Origin: Trachythela sp. YZ-2020
Lineage: Eukaryota > Cnidaria > Anthozoa > Malacalcyonacea > Clavulariidae
Direction of reading: 5' to 3'
NCBI GenBank assembly: GCA_016169945.1
Contig: JADLSH010000061.1
Span: 1,364,001 to 1,428,000, forward strand
DNA length: 64,000 nt
Position 1 is the stretch's first letter, and each line of letters begins with the position of its first letter. Below are positions 12,409-21,700 of the stretch, in pieces. A program made the position numbers and the translations under genes. The notes beneath the pieces were generated by a model. The model saw only the letters and a list, made by a program, of their open reading frames with translations, did no database searches and had not been told where the DNA came from.

Positions 12409-12496
12409 GTTTTGTAGATGGAAAATTATTAGCTGTTCCTGGTTAGGTCTAATAAATGTTTATAATTTTCACTCAATAATTTTCCATCTACAAAAT
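12409..12496. repeat. Short hairpin
   Basis: TTTTGTAGATGGAAAATTAT (from 12410) pairs with its reverse complement ending at 12495. The loop is about 45 bp. Confidence 0.75.
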
Positions 12497-12824
12497 TTTT
12501 CAATTATTTTTCAATCGAGTGAGATGCCACCAAACTCTTGATATTTGCCAATTTTTGTTTAAATTAGATATCATTTACGCACGCCAAGCTAGGCATTATT
12601 CGCAGTTGATTGCCAAAGGCAGTAAGTTTTCAACAAAAAATCTATATTCTAATTTTATTGAAATTAGATGAAACAAACAAGCCTATATGGATTCCTTAAT
12701 TCGTGGCGTAAGCGTATTAACAAAATTGCTAAGGAATAAAATGAATGAGCAGACCCTCTTGCAGATGAACAATGTTCGCAGTGTAGATAATACACCATTT
12801 TTCCCTTTTAAAAAATTCATTTAG

Positions 12825-13070
12825 TTCATGCTTTGGAATCAGAAATATTGTCATCTGAGCCACCAGAATTTACAAACAAACTGGGAGAATGGTTGCCAAA
12901 AACAGGAAAATGGAAAATTTGTTGGCGAGCCACAAGAGATGGTTGGGGAGCCAGTACGTTCCACTCGAGATGTGACGGGAAAAAACCGACATTGACAATT
13001 GCCAAAGTTGTCAAAGAAAGCAAAAGTTATATTTTTGGAGGGTATGCTACTGAATCATGGAATGCATCGA
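12825..13070 (+). CDS. TLDc domain, N-terminal exon (host gene 1)
   Basis: The acceptor is TTCATTTAG, ending at 12824. The donor is GTAAGA at 13071. Two bases precede the first full codon (phase 1) and one base follows the last (phase 1). The translation contains the typical TLDc start: a leader with SEILSS, then WLPKTGKWKICWRATRDGW, GASTFHSRCDGKKPT, SYIFGGYATESW. TLDc domains occur in oxidation-resistance and TBC/LysM proteins. In cnidarians they are also found in secreted proteins together with PAN and EGF modules. The frame joins exactly to 17310 to give SNGYTKAPGSFLFSL, the expected TLDc continuation. Function of the extracellular TLDc versions is not established. Confidence 0.88.
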
Positions 13071-13369
13071 GTAAGATTGAAATTGATATAATATAGTTAG
13101 ACCTTTGAAATGTTGCTGCTATTTTTTCTGTTTTTAGAATGGAGAAAGGTTGAACTTCTAGCAATATTTTGAATCATTTGCATACATATTTCTCATGCTC
13201 GGAAGTTTTCGCTTACCTCAAGGTCTCCACTACGGCCTGTTTCAGGCAAGGAAGCACTCTTCAGATGGACTGAGCTCAGTCCACTCAGCATAAACGTAAA
13301 ATGATTGATGTTTAGGATATCTAAATGAACGAATTGAACATTTCTAAAATATTTTATCTCTAGTTTAAT

Positions 13370-13620
13370 ATAATATAATATATATATATATATATATATT
13401 AAATCAAAATTTTACAAACATTTGTAACTACTTAAAATTTCATGCCTGGTGAAGGCAATCTTCGGGTTACACAGGATTAACCGTTGATGATTGTTTGTTT
13501 TGAAACAAAAAATCAAAACAAACAATCATTAACGGTTAATCCTGTGTAACCCGAAGATTGCCTTCACCAGGCATGAAACTTTAAGTAGTTACAAATGTTT
13601 TATATATATATATATATATA
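13370..13620. repeat. Palindromic element inserted in a (TA)n microsatellite
   Basis: Arms at about 13414-13505 and 13515-13600 are almost perfect complements (CATGCCTGGTGAAGGCAATC and complement; GGTTACACAGGATTAACCG and complement), with a loop of under 10 bp. (TA)n tracts flank both sides (13370-13400 and 13601-13620), as if the element targeted TA or expanded it on insertion. Confidence 0.8.
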
Positions 13621-13694
13621 CAGCTAATTCAAAAAAGGTTGTCCTTTGCCAACCTTAAACTCTAAGCGCGAATTGTATAGTCAACAAATTCCAC

Positions 13695-13759
13695 TAGGCA
13701 TCTTTATTACTATTTAGTTTCGTACTACAAGATGCGACACTCGTCAGATCAATTAGCCC
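13695..13759 (-). ncRNA. Hammerhead-type ribozyme (Penelope arm, minus strand)
   Basis: Read on the minus strand: core CTGACGA (13741-13747 on plus as TCGTCAG), a stem II of seven positions (GTGTCGC / GTAGTAC, one mismatch), GAAAC, then a four-pair stem III (ACTA/TAGT) and A at the predicted cleavage position. An outer stem I can form from GGC/GCC with inner AU pairs. The conserved CUGANGA and GAAA elements are intact. Confidence 0.65.
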
Positions 13760-14702
13760 AATGACTATAGTAACCAAAACTTAGAGAATATATATATGTA
13801 CAAGTGGATGAGACATTAAAAATTAATCCTATTTGCAAAGCATGTGCTATAATTATGAAAAGCTGACATGACGCGGAAATATTAATACCGCATAATATGA
13901 TGTGGGATTATAAACATGACACGGTAGGCCTATATTTAAAATAGTGATAGTGTCTTGTTTTTAAATCCTACTTAAAAGGAATTTCTTATTATGTCGCCTA
14001 CATGTAGGCTAGAAACTAGCTCATTACATTTGTTCAAAGTGGCCATTGTTGGCTTACATAATAATTTATAGTACTTTTCCCATAATCACAACTATTACAT
14101 CTATTTGAAGCACAGTTATAAGGTTTAGCTTGTTTTAGTATTTTCCAATTAGTCGTATGATCAATGTTTTGGTTTTTCAATTTCCATACATATTTGCTCA
14201 GCTCAGCAGCGTTCCGTTTCGCGAAATAGTTAAATGACGCTTTGTGGTTTGTAAATCGTTTCAGTGAGCGTTTTAGCTCGTTTGAGCGTAAGAGTTTCAG
14301 TGAGCCCAACATAGGTTTGGGGAGGTCTGTTTATAGTTTTGTTTTCGGTTATAACTGTGGCATAACACAAGCTAAACCTTATAACTGTGCTTCAAATAGA
14401 TGTAATTTGTGCTTGTGGGAAAATTACTATTACTATATGTAAGCCAACAATGGCCACTTTGAACAAACGTAATGAGCTAGTTTCTACATGTAGGCATAAT
14501 AAGAAATTCCTTTTAAGTAACATTTAAAAACCAGACACTATCACCAACCAGACACTATCATAAACCGCGTCATGTTTATAATCCCACATCATATTATGCG
14601 GCATTAATATTTCCTTGTCCTGTCAGCTTTTCATATAGCACATGCTTTGTAAACAGGATTAATTTTTAAAATATTCTCTAAGTTTTAGCTACTATAGTCA
14701 TT

Positions 14703-14766
14703 GGGCTAATTGTTCTGATGAGTGCCACATCTTGTGGTACGAAACTAAATAGTAATAAAGATGCCT
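14703..14766 (+). ncRNA. Hammerhead-type ribozyme (Penelope arm, plus strand)
   Basis: Core CTGATGA is at 14715-14721. A seven-pair stem II follows (GTGCCAC with GTGGTAC, one G-U, loop ATCTT), then GAAAC (14741-14745). A four-pair stem III (ACTA/TAGT, AA loop) ends at 14753, with A14754 at the predicted cleavage position. Stem I is weaker: GGC (14704-14706) can pair with GCC (14763-14765) around an internal loop. Hammerheads are known in Penelope-like element terminal repeats, so context supports the call; activity is untested. Confidence 0.7.
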
Positions 14767-14893
14767 AGTGGAATTTGTTGACTATATAATTCGCGCTTAG
14801 AGCTTAAAGTTTGCAAAGAACAACCTTTTACACACGTGTAGGTTTAGGTCCACGTAATGCAAAGAGTGCTCGACAACATATAGTTAGAGCAAA

Positions 14894-15522
14894 TATATAT
14901 ATTTTTTTTTTGTGGTTGTTTTCATATACTATATGTATGTGATATGGTACATGTTGTAAGCTTGGATATATATGTATTAAGGAAAGATTGTTGGGAGTTC
15001 AGATGATTTTTCTGAATACAAAAAGCTTGAGAACAATATATATATATCTTACTTAATATCTTACAATATATTATACTTAATCTTCAGATATAAATATCCT
15101 GACGATGTAAAATATAGTCAATATTTTTAAAGTACGAGAGTAACCACTCTCAATAGGCTATCCATCATACAGTGTTTTCGAGTAAAGCGATAGAGCAAGC
15201 ATTCCAAAGATCGCTGAACTCCAAGAAGTAATGTACATATAGACAACACGAGCGACTTGTTTCATTAAAATATACGATCACTGAAACCAATTCATATGAA
15301 GAAGAGTTCTGCCACGAATTTTTGTAAATAATTAGCATATTTTTCGCCATTTGTATGCGTTTTACAAGGGCATGCAAGCATGTGACGTCTTCGGCAAAGC
15401 TCATTAATTGTTCATGAAGTTCACAACCATTCCAACAGCATGTCGTGTATTTATTATTTAGATATATTCCAATATTTGAATTTTAAAATATATCTTCAAC
15501 TACTCTTACTTCGTTTTGCTTT
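14894..15522. other. Intronic stretch with short AT microsatellites
   Basis: TA-rich runs occur near 14898-14910 and 15039-15050. No coding or structured element is recognised. Confidence 0.45.
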
Positions 15523-16567
15523 AAGGTGGCTCCCTAAAATTTTTGAAATATGGTAAATTTATTATTTAGATTGAATTTTTTTGTAGAACTGTTACTTGTT
15601 AGAAAGCAAAAATTGTACCACGTATATTGAGTAACATTCTAAGAGTCGGAAATTGTTCACAAAAATGTCGTCATTACCGTTGCTATGGTAACAATGACGT
15701 TTCAATATGGCCGATATTTGAGCTTTTAACACACTTTACTCGAAAAACGCCTGGTTACCCTCATTTTTTATTTCATAAAACATTTTCGTCTAGTACAATA
15801 GATTATCTGAACAAGTTTAAAAAATGCTGTAGAGGCAAATTTTTAAAAAGTTAATAAACATGATTTCTCGTTTTTTTCGGCTCTACAGAATTTTTTAAAC
15901 TCGTTCAGATAATCTATTTTTCTACAGGGAACGTTTCATGAAATAAAAAATGGGGGTAACCAAGCGTTTTTTAGAGTAAAGTGCGTTAAAACCCAAAATG
16001 TCGGCCATATTGAAACGTCATTGTTACTATAGGAACGGTAATGACGTCCATTTTGTGAACAATTTTCGGCTCTTAGAATGTTGCTGAATATAAGTCATAC
16101 AATTTTTGTTTTTTAACAAGTAAAAATTATTCAAAAACTTTGATCTAAATCGTAAATTTTCCACATTTGAAGTAAGTAAGTAAGTAGGTAAGTAGGTAAG
16201 TAGGTATAAAGTTGGGGTGTGCTAATTATCCTTCCTTGCAGCTGAGAGCTGAGCTGAATTGCGAAGGACGCAGCTCGACTTAGTCGAGTCGAAAGCTTAT
16301 TAAAGGCGCCATGCCACTGGCAGCCGCCGTATGACTCATGTCTGATCAGGGGACACAGCTACGACGGAAGGGTTAGTCCCACCCTGTCAACATTCCCTGT
16401 GGGAGGAAACTGGAGTACCTGGAGGAAATCCACGACTTTCGGTAGAGCGTTGACTGACTCTTTTCACATAAGTGTCATGAGTCCCCAGCGACAATTCAGA
16501 GGGGAAAGGCGCTTGCTCTGACGACTGCGCAACCGAAACCCCCTCAAACAATTGTAGGGAGCCACTT
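15523..16567. mobile_element. Foldback element interrupted by a SINE
   Basis: The left end AAGGTGGCTCCCTA (15523-15536) is matched by TAGGGAGCCACTT (16555-16567). The arms (about 15523-15845 and 15880-16165) share ATTACCGTTGC, AATATGGCC, AGATAATCTA and GGTTACCC(T/C)CATTTT in inverted order. The right arm is split by a SINE at 16166-16553, so the foldback is older than the SINE. The element lies in the TLDc intron. Confidence 0.8.
16166..16553 (-). mobile_element. tRNA-derived SINE with (CTTA)n tail
   Basis: Read on the minus strand it starts with a tRNA-like head (GGTTGCGCAGTCGTCAGAGC, an A-box-like block, and a weak B-box region). It passes through a conserved middle (AGTCGTGGATTTCC...GTACTCCAGTTTCC) and ends in a CTTA/CCTA tetranucleotide tail at 16171-16204. 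It is closely related to the SINE at 41037-41575. Confidence 0.75.
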
Positions 16568-16762
16568 CAACATCTGGTTTGAATTAAGAACAATATTTTC
16601 TCCAATTAATTCAACCTTACTCCACCCCCGACATAAGTTGCTAGTTGTTGAATAATACTTTTTATTTCCAAATTACACAGAGACTAGATTGCTTCGACTA
16701 CTTTTTTTCTTTTGTATTTATTTCCCTTCATATATTGCGCCCGATTTGGTTGAAAAATAACA

Positions 16763-17106
16763 CTAGCCTGCTCGCAAACGTTGTTAAAAACAAACGTCTG
16801 CTGAACCGAGCGCCAGAACGAGTTCTGCTATTTTCCCCTTAACCAATCAGAATTTACCTTCCAAATTCTGAAAAGTGACGTTTTGCAGTATATTCAGCAT
16901 AATTAGCATAATTTTAAATTCAATATGGAGTTCAACGAAGCTGTGAGCAAATTGTTATAATTAATTTATGCATTTTCACAAGAATCACGCTTTTATATCA
17001 GAGATTCTGATTGGACGATCAAAATAGACGTTGTGAAATAGCAGAACTCGTTCTGGTGCTCTGTTCAGCAGGCGTTTGCGAAAAACAACGTCTGCGAGCA
17101 GGCTAT
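16763..17106. mobile_element. hAT-like MITE, 344 bp, with target duplication
   Basis: The terminal arms of about 75 bp begin CTAGCCTGCTCGCAAACG and end in the complement CGTCTGCGAGCAGGCTA. Both ends are flanked by AATAACA (16756-16762 and 17107-17113), a 7-8 bp duplication typical of hAT elements. There is no coding capacity. It sits in the intron between the two TLDc exons. Confidence 0.8.
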
Positions 17107-17309
17107 AATAACACCGGCAAAAACGAAAATTCGATCATCGTCAATGTTATAAAAAATTCCCAGCTCGTTCGGCCTTGGTTCTAGGATTGTCTCTTTGTTC
17201 ATCAAATTTGTTTAATATTTGTAAAAATCAATGACCTAAATGCAGTCATTATTCGCTTCGTGTTAGATTATTCGATCTAATTAGATATTTTTGTAATTAT
17301 TTTTTACAG

Positions 17310-17620
17310 ATGGTTATACCAAGGCTCCAGGATCATTTTTGTTTTCACTTCGCAACAACGATGACCTTCCACCTTTCATGGCACAGTTGAAAAAACAAAA
17401 TGCTGGGCAAGCAATTTATTGTTATCCTTCACGTGTAGTAAGGTTTGGTTCCGGTTTTGATTTAGAAATTGCCAGCAATGCTGGTTCCTCTGTCGCAAAT
17501 CTTGGTTCCACCTACCAAGCCCCGTCTGGTTACACCCACGGCCACGCCGACACACGATCCATCCTTGCAGGAAGCCAGAACTTCGTTCCATCAGAAGTTG
17601 AAGTGTTATATCTACACTAA
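17310..17620 (+). CDS. TLDc domain, C-terminal exon with stop (host gene 1)
   Basis: The acceptor TTTTTTACAG ends at 17309; stop codon TAA is at 17618-17620. The first two bases complete the phase-1 codon from 13070 to give ASNGYTKAPG. Conserved TLDc features follow: FLFSLRNND, AIYCYPSRVVRFGSGFDLEI, LGSTYQAPSG, ILAGSQNFVPSEVEVLYL. The domain is complete across the two exons, and the protein ends six residues after the conserved SEVEVLY. No AATAAA is close to the stop; the nearest I see is at 17969. Confidence 0.9.
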
Positions 17621-17711
17621 GAACTGTCCTCATGTGAACCTGCTGAAAACAACGTAACTCTATTTCTGAATTTTTAAACTATTATTTAAAGCTGTTGTTT
17701 AATTTCGTTAG

Positions 17712-17822
17712 TATACTAAAACAATTATTCGCCTCAGGCTCAGTGATTATGGTGAATCGACTTCGTCTCGGTGAATATTCACCGATAATCAGTTCGCCTT
17801 CTGCAAATAATTGTTAAATATA
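17712..17822. repeat. Hairpin MITE-like repeat downstream of gene 1
   Basis: AACAATTATTCGCC and GATTAT-GGTGAAT on the left are matched by ATTCACC-GATAATC and AATAATTGTT on the right. It begins about 90 bp after the TLDc stop codon. Confidence 0.7.
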
Positions 17823-18239
17823 CGGCGAATAGCTAAAACAAAATGGCGCCATTCACGGAAACTACCTGAATTTTGTGAAGGAGAAACCAGCAAGTTAATG
17901 TGGGTTTTTAGCCTTAATAGGAATAACAATACAGCAAAAAACTCGCAGCAAGTGTTTACAGCTTAGCAAATAAATTTATAATTTAGAAACTAGTTTATAA
18001 ATAAGTTTTACAGAATTTACCTCGAAAGAGCAGGGATCTTCGGAAAAGGTCCTGAGCAGAATAAAAAAATTGCAGTCAACGAGCACTTGTTTTACCTAAA
18101 AGACTTTAGAGATATAAAAAAATGTCAAGTTTTTAAGAATGTCTTTCTATCAGCTCATATGTGACTTGAGCTCATGGTATATTCAATATTCATCTTATTT
18201 AAATCAAATAATGTATTCCTTTTAAAACTTTGTAATATT

Positions 18240-18343
18240 TTACCTTGTAAATAGTTTAAGTTCACGCCCCTCGTGGAAACCAGCAGAAAATGTTGTTGAG
18301 GCTAGCGTGACTAAATAAAGTTTGTATGTATGTATGTATGTAA
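18240..18343 (+). mobile_element. Truncated non-LTR retrotransposon 3' end with (TATG)n tail
   Basis: The sequence TTGTAAATAGTTTAAG, TCGTGGAAACCAGC and CTAAATAAAGTTTGTATG is followed by a short TATG repeat. This is the layout of an L2-type LINE 3' UTR ending in a tetranucleotide tail. No coding part remains. Confidence 0.55.
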
Positions 18344-20539
18344 TTGTTAATTAGATGCAGCAGGAGAGAACGTGCTCTAAAATATTATAAATTCCACATA
18401 GCTTGTGGTTCGTCAACCTCGTTCACAGGCTCTTATCTCTTGTGGAGATAATACCCTTGTCGAAGCTGGTCACGCGAACTCCCAGATTTTGGAGGTAAAT
18501 TAGTGAGGGGTGGTAGAGGAGCGTGTTGTCCTCTGTGATGTTATTGCGTGTGGAAAATTATAGTTTTTGGTGACAAATTAAAATTTGCGAGTAGAAATCT
18601 GTGAAAAAAACTGTTCTTATAAATTCAAATTTATCACGGCATGATTTCCCACTATATCATTGAGTGTTGAATTAAATTTCAAGCGAGAGTTAATTGGATC
18701 AGATTTCAATAGACTACAAGGCTTGCCAAGGAATTAAGAACGCGTCTCAATTTTCCCTTTCGTAAACGGTCGTGACCATCCGTAACTGGCGTTACCCTCC
18801 CGGCTCTTATATAATTCTTGGTAAACAGTGAAAATTTCCTCGTTGTCCCATGCTGTCCTGCACATGTCACATTATTAGTCGAGCTTGTTGTGACATTTTG
18901 GGAAAAATATTACCATAAAAGCGTGTCAATGATGGCAAATTCTTTGGAAAAACACTCGGCAAGGAAACCAACAGGATGGAATACTTTTTATCAACAAGTT
19001 GCGGTGAATTGATTGAAATAAGTATATGAAATATTAATTTATTATGACCTTTTGACCTTCCCGTAGTTTCAAATATTGATGCCATTTTTAAACTATGTCT
19101 TCAAACGAATTGATTGATTGAGATTTTATGTTGTGGTTGTCCTGATCAATCAAGATAGCATCAACAAATCCGGAAAGATGTATTCAAGTATTGCTTTTGG
19201 ATTTAAGCGCTACCAAAAATCCCCAGTATGAAATTGATTACTATAGTTTTAATTTTGTTTTCACGGTCTGGGATTATTCAAAAACTTGGGCTAGAGGCAA
19301 ACATTGGCAAAGTATCCACTATAGCGTTCAAAATGTGGAGGCAAATCGGCGAGAGAAGGAAGGTAAATATGCATGGTATAGTAGAAAGTGATGATACATG
19401 CATGCAGCAGCCCCTCGCATTTTTAAAACCCGAACGACTAGAATTCCAAAATATGTTCAACGTTATTCATTTCCTTGAAGAAAATATCAATAGAAAAATC
19501 CAAGTATCGTATCGTACTTCGTCTTTTAATAAGATGATTAATTATGCGCATATTTACATTAAGTATTGGTACTTATTTAGCAGACCGCTGGGTGCGATAT
19601 GTCGCTGTGTATTTGTCGCCATCTTACACGGAAATATTTTTCGTAAGTTTTTTAATATTTTTTTCTACAAAAGTCTTGAAAAATTAACACTTTTAACAAC
19701 AGAATTTTCAATCCCCGAAACATATAAATGCAAGTAGGTATGTTATTATGCATTATATATATAAGCGTAATTTTTTAATCTGGATGATAGATCATTGGAT
19801 CTTAGATGTTTGCTAAAACCTTTTGAAATGTAAAATGTTTATAAAACTTAACTGATTTTCATATGATAGATTGCAGACACTCGTTGATATAAACTTCGTC
19901 TTTGGAATGAACAGTATTTTTTTGGAATGAACAGTAATTCTGGTCTCTTCGTGGTAATCGGGTAATCTAAAAAACTGACACGTACACCGACATTAATTAA
20001 ATGGAATGCAGTGTATAACCAACATTTTTTTTAAAGCGACAAAAAGTAAAAAACATAAACAATTATAAAAAAATTACCTTGTTACGTATGTTTTTAAAAT
20101 CTCTCTCATTCCACTCTTGACAACCCGCCATACTTCTGCGATCAGTGGGAGGTCCACCGGTAAACCACTCGCTAATGGCGGAATTAGTACCCTCGCACAC
20201 GCGCGTGGCTCGAGGATTATAACAGTAAAAATTTGTCTATATTGTTTATATTAATACCCCTGATGGTATGTACAGAATCTTTAATATCCAGCAGCAATTT
20301 CAGGAATAATAAGAAACAGTGAAAATATAACATCTTGTAAACTTACGCTTTATTAAGAAATGAGTTTTTATAAAGAACAAGACTCATAGGTTTCCCTGTG
20401 AGTATAACTTCCAGGGCAATTTGTCTTAGAACTCAATACCCCAGAGTACATGGCATAATCTAACAATTCCCCAGGGTACAGAGCATGTACACAAAGGTAC
20501 ACTATTTTGTCCTAGTTAGTTGAATCTCTTAAAATCGCT
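18344..20539. other. Intergenic stretch, nothing recognised
   Basis: A 169-codon frame at 19228-19737 includes a short dispersed repeat (ATACATGCATGCAGCAGCC at 19394) and is hydrophobic and basic without domain similarity; I do not call it a gene. GGAATTAGTACCCTCGCAC at about 20179 belongs to the repeat also seen at 60345-60523. Confidence 0.45.
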
Positions 20540-21700
20540 GCAGTCATCAGCAAGCAAAAGACGATGTGTCCTTCAGCGAAAACGATATTTCAATAATAAA
20601 ACACGCTAGAAAATCTCTCCTTTTCAATACCGGAATTTCATGGAAAAAAAAAGATAGCAAGAGTTTGTTTGACGTTACCATGGGCAGTTTCGACGGCGCG
20701 GAAATTTGCGAGTTAGTAGGCCTTTTCATTTTAAACCACCTGAGTAAAAAATTTGGCAAAGAAAGCATCGGCCTATATAGAGATGACGGTTTGGCTATTA
20801 TAAAAAGTAAATCAGCACGTTTAGCAGACTAAACAAGGAAAGACCTCCACAAAATTTTCGAGCAGTTTGACCTAAAAATTACCGCCGAATCAAATTTACG
20901 TATAGTAAACTTTTTAGATGTAACTTTCGAACTTAACAATGGAAAATATAGGCCCTATAGGAAGCCCAATGACGATCCACTATACATAAATATGCACTCT
21001 AATCACCCACCGAGCATCACAAGGCAACTACCTGCATCAATTAACAAGCGCATCGCACTTCTTTCATCAGATGAGCAAACTTTTCAGGAATCTGCACCCA
21101 TATATCAGAACGCACTTAGGCATAGCAACTTTAATCATGAACTTAGCTACACTCAGCACACACCGCAAAAACAACGCAGGAATAGACAACGCAACATCAT
21201 TTGGTTCAACCCACCATTTAGCAAGAGTGTTAGCACAAACATAGGACGTAATTTCCTTAGTCTAATTGACAAACATTTTCCACCGCACCACAAGCGTATT
21301 AATTGGCAAATTTTAAAACATTCTATTTCGTATACGGGAGGATCAAAACGATGCAATTTATGTTTAGAAGAAAAATTTTGTATTTTGAAAGAAAAAAACA
21401 AGGATTGTTTACTCAACAAAAGAGCTGAAATATTTTCACAATGTCGTCATCGTAACAAATTTCGCGTAAACAACGCAAACAAAGCCATGCATGCACACAT
21501 TGTCTCCCACACACACTCCCACGCTCCGGCAGGAAGCATATAAGCGGTCATTTCTTTCGATACTTGTAAACTGCCTGATGATTCTTTTACAGATGAAACA
21601 GCCTGTTGCAGACAAGTTTTGAGGTAAGCGAAAATCTATAATTTGCTCTAACTATATGTTGTCGAACACTCTTTGCGTTTCGTAGACCTAAAACCTACAC
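20540..21700 (+). mobile_element. Penelope-like element, plus-strand copy (RT end to 3' tail)
   Basis: The frame from about 20560 encodes the end of a Penelope reverse transcriptase: [10 protein letters not shown], a [20 protein letters not shown] block and the catalytic GLYRDDGLA. One in-frame TAA (20830-20832) interrupts it. The same frame continues to 21543 through IVNFLDVTFEL and IIWFNPPFSKSVSTN. Compared with the opposite copy it lacks about 129 residues between PPHHK (about 21294) and INWQIL, removing the GIY-YIG core. The 3' part (hammerhead, then TTGAGGTAAGCGAAAATC) is nearly identical to the minus copy, which it faces tail to tail at about 21700. Confidence 0.88.
21562..21617 (+). 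ncRNA. Hammerhead-type ribozyme candidate in Penelope tail (plus)
   Basis: CTGATGA (21575-21581) and GAAAC (21595-21599) flank a short stem II (TCT/AGA, with a T-T mismatch where the consensus has G-C). Stem III can be ACA/TGT with loop GCC and T at the cleavage position. Stem I pairs CTGC?-type inner bases (TGC/GCA) and outer ACTTGT with ACAAGT. The core is conserved except for the first stem II pair, so activity is uncertain. Confidence 0.5.

Larger units (their letters stand above)
13644..14893. mobile_element. Penelope-like element remnant in tail-to-tail inverted pair
   Basis: Inverted arms (about 13644-14110 and 14370-14818) meet in the middle. The minus-strand arm encodes residues related to the Penelope GIY-YIG C terminus ([33 protein letters not shown]; 14034-14312). 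The plus arm repeats part of this ([13 protein letters not shown], about 14360-14410). The outer 3' sequence at 14833-14893 (TAGGTTTAGGTCCACG... to CATATAGTTAGAGC) matches the junction of the second Penelope locus at 21641-21701. Each arm carries a hammerhead-type ribozyme. All coding capacity is lost apart from the short endonuclease-region fragment. Confidence 0.75.

Noticed and set aside
19228..19737. 169-codon plus-strand frame
   Set aside because: No domain similarity, no splice or promoter context, and it runs through a dispersed short repeat.
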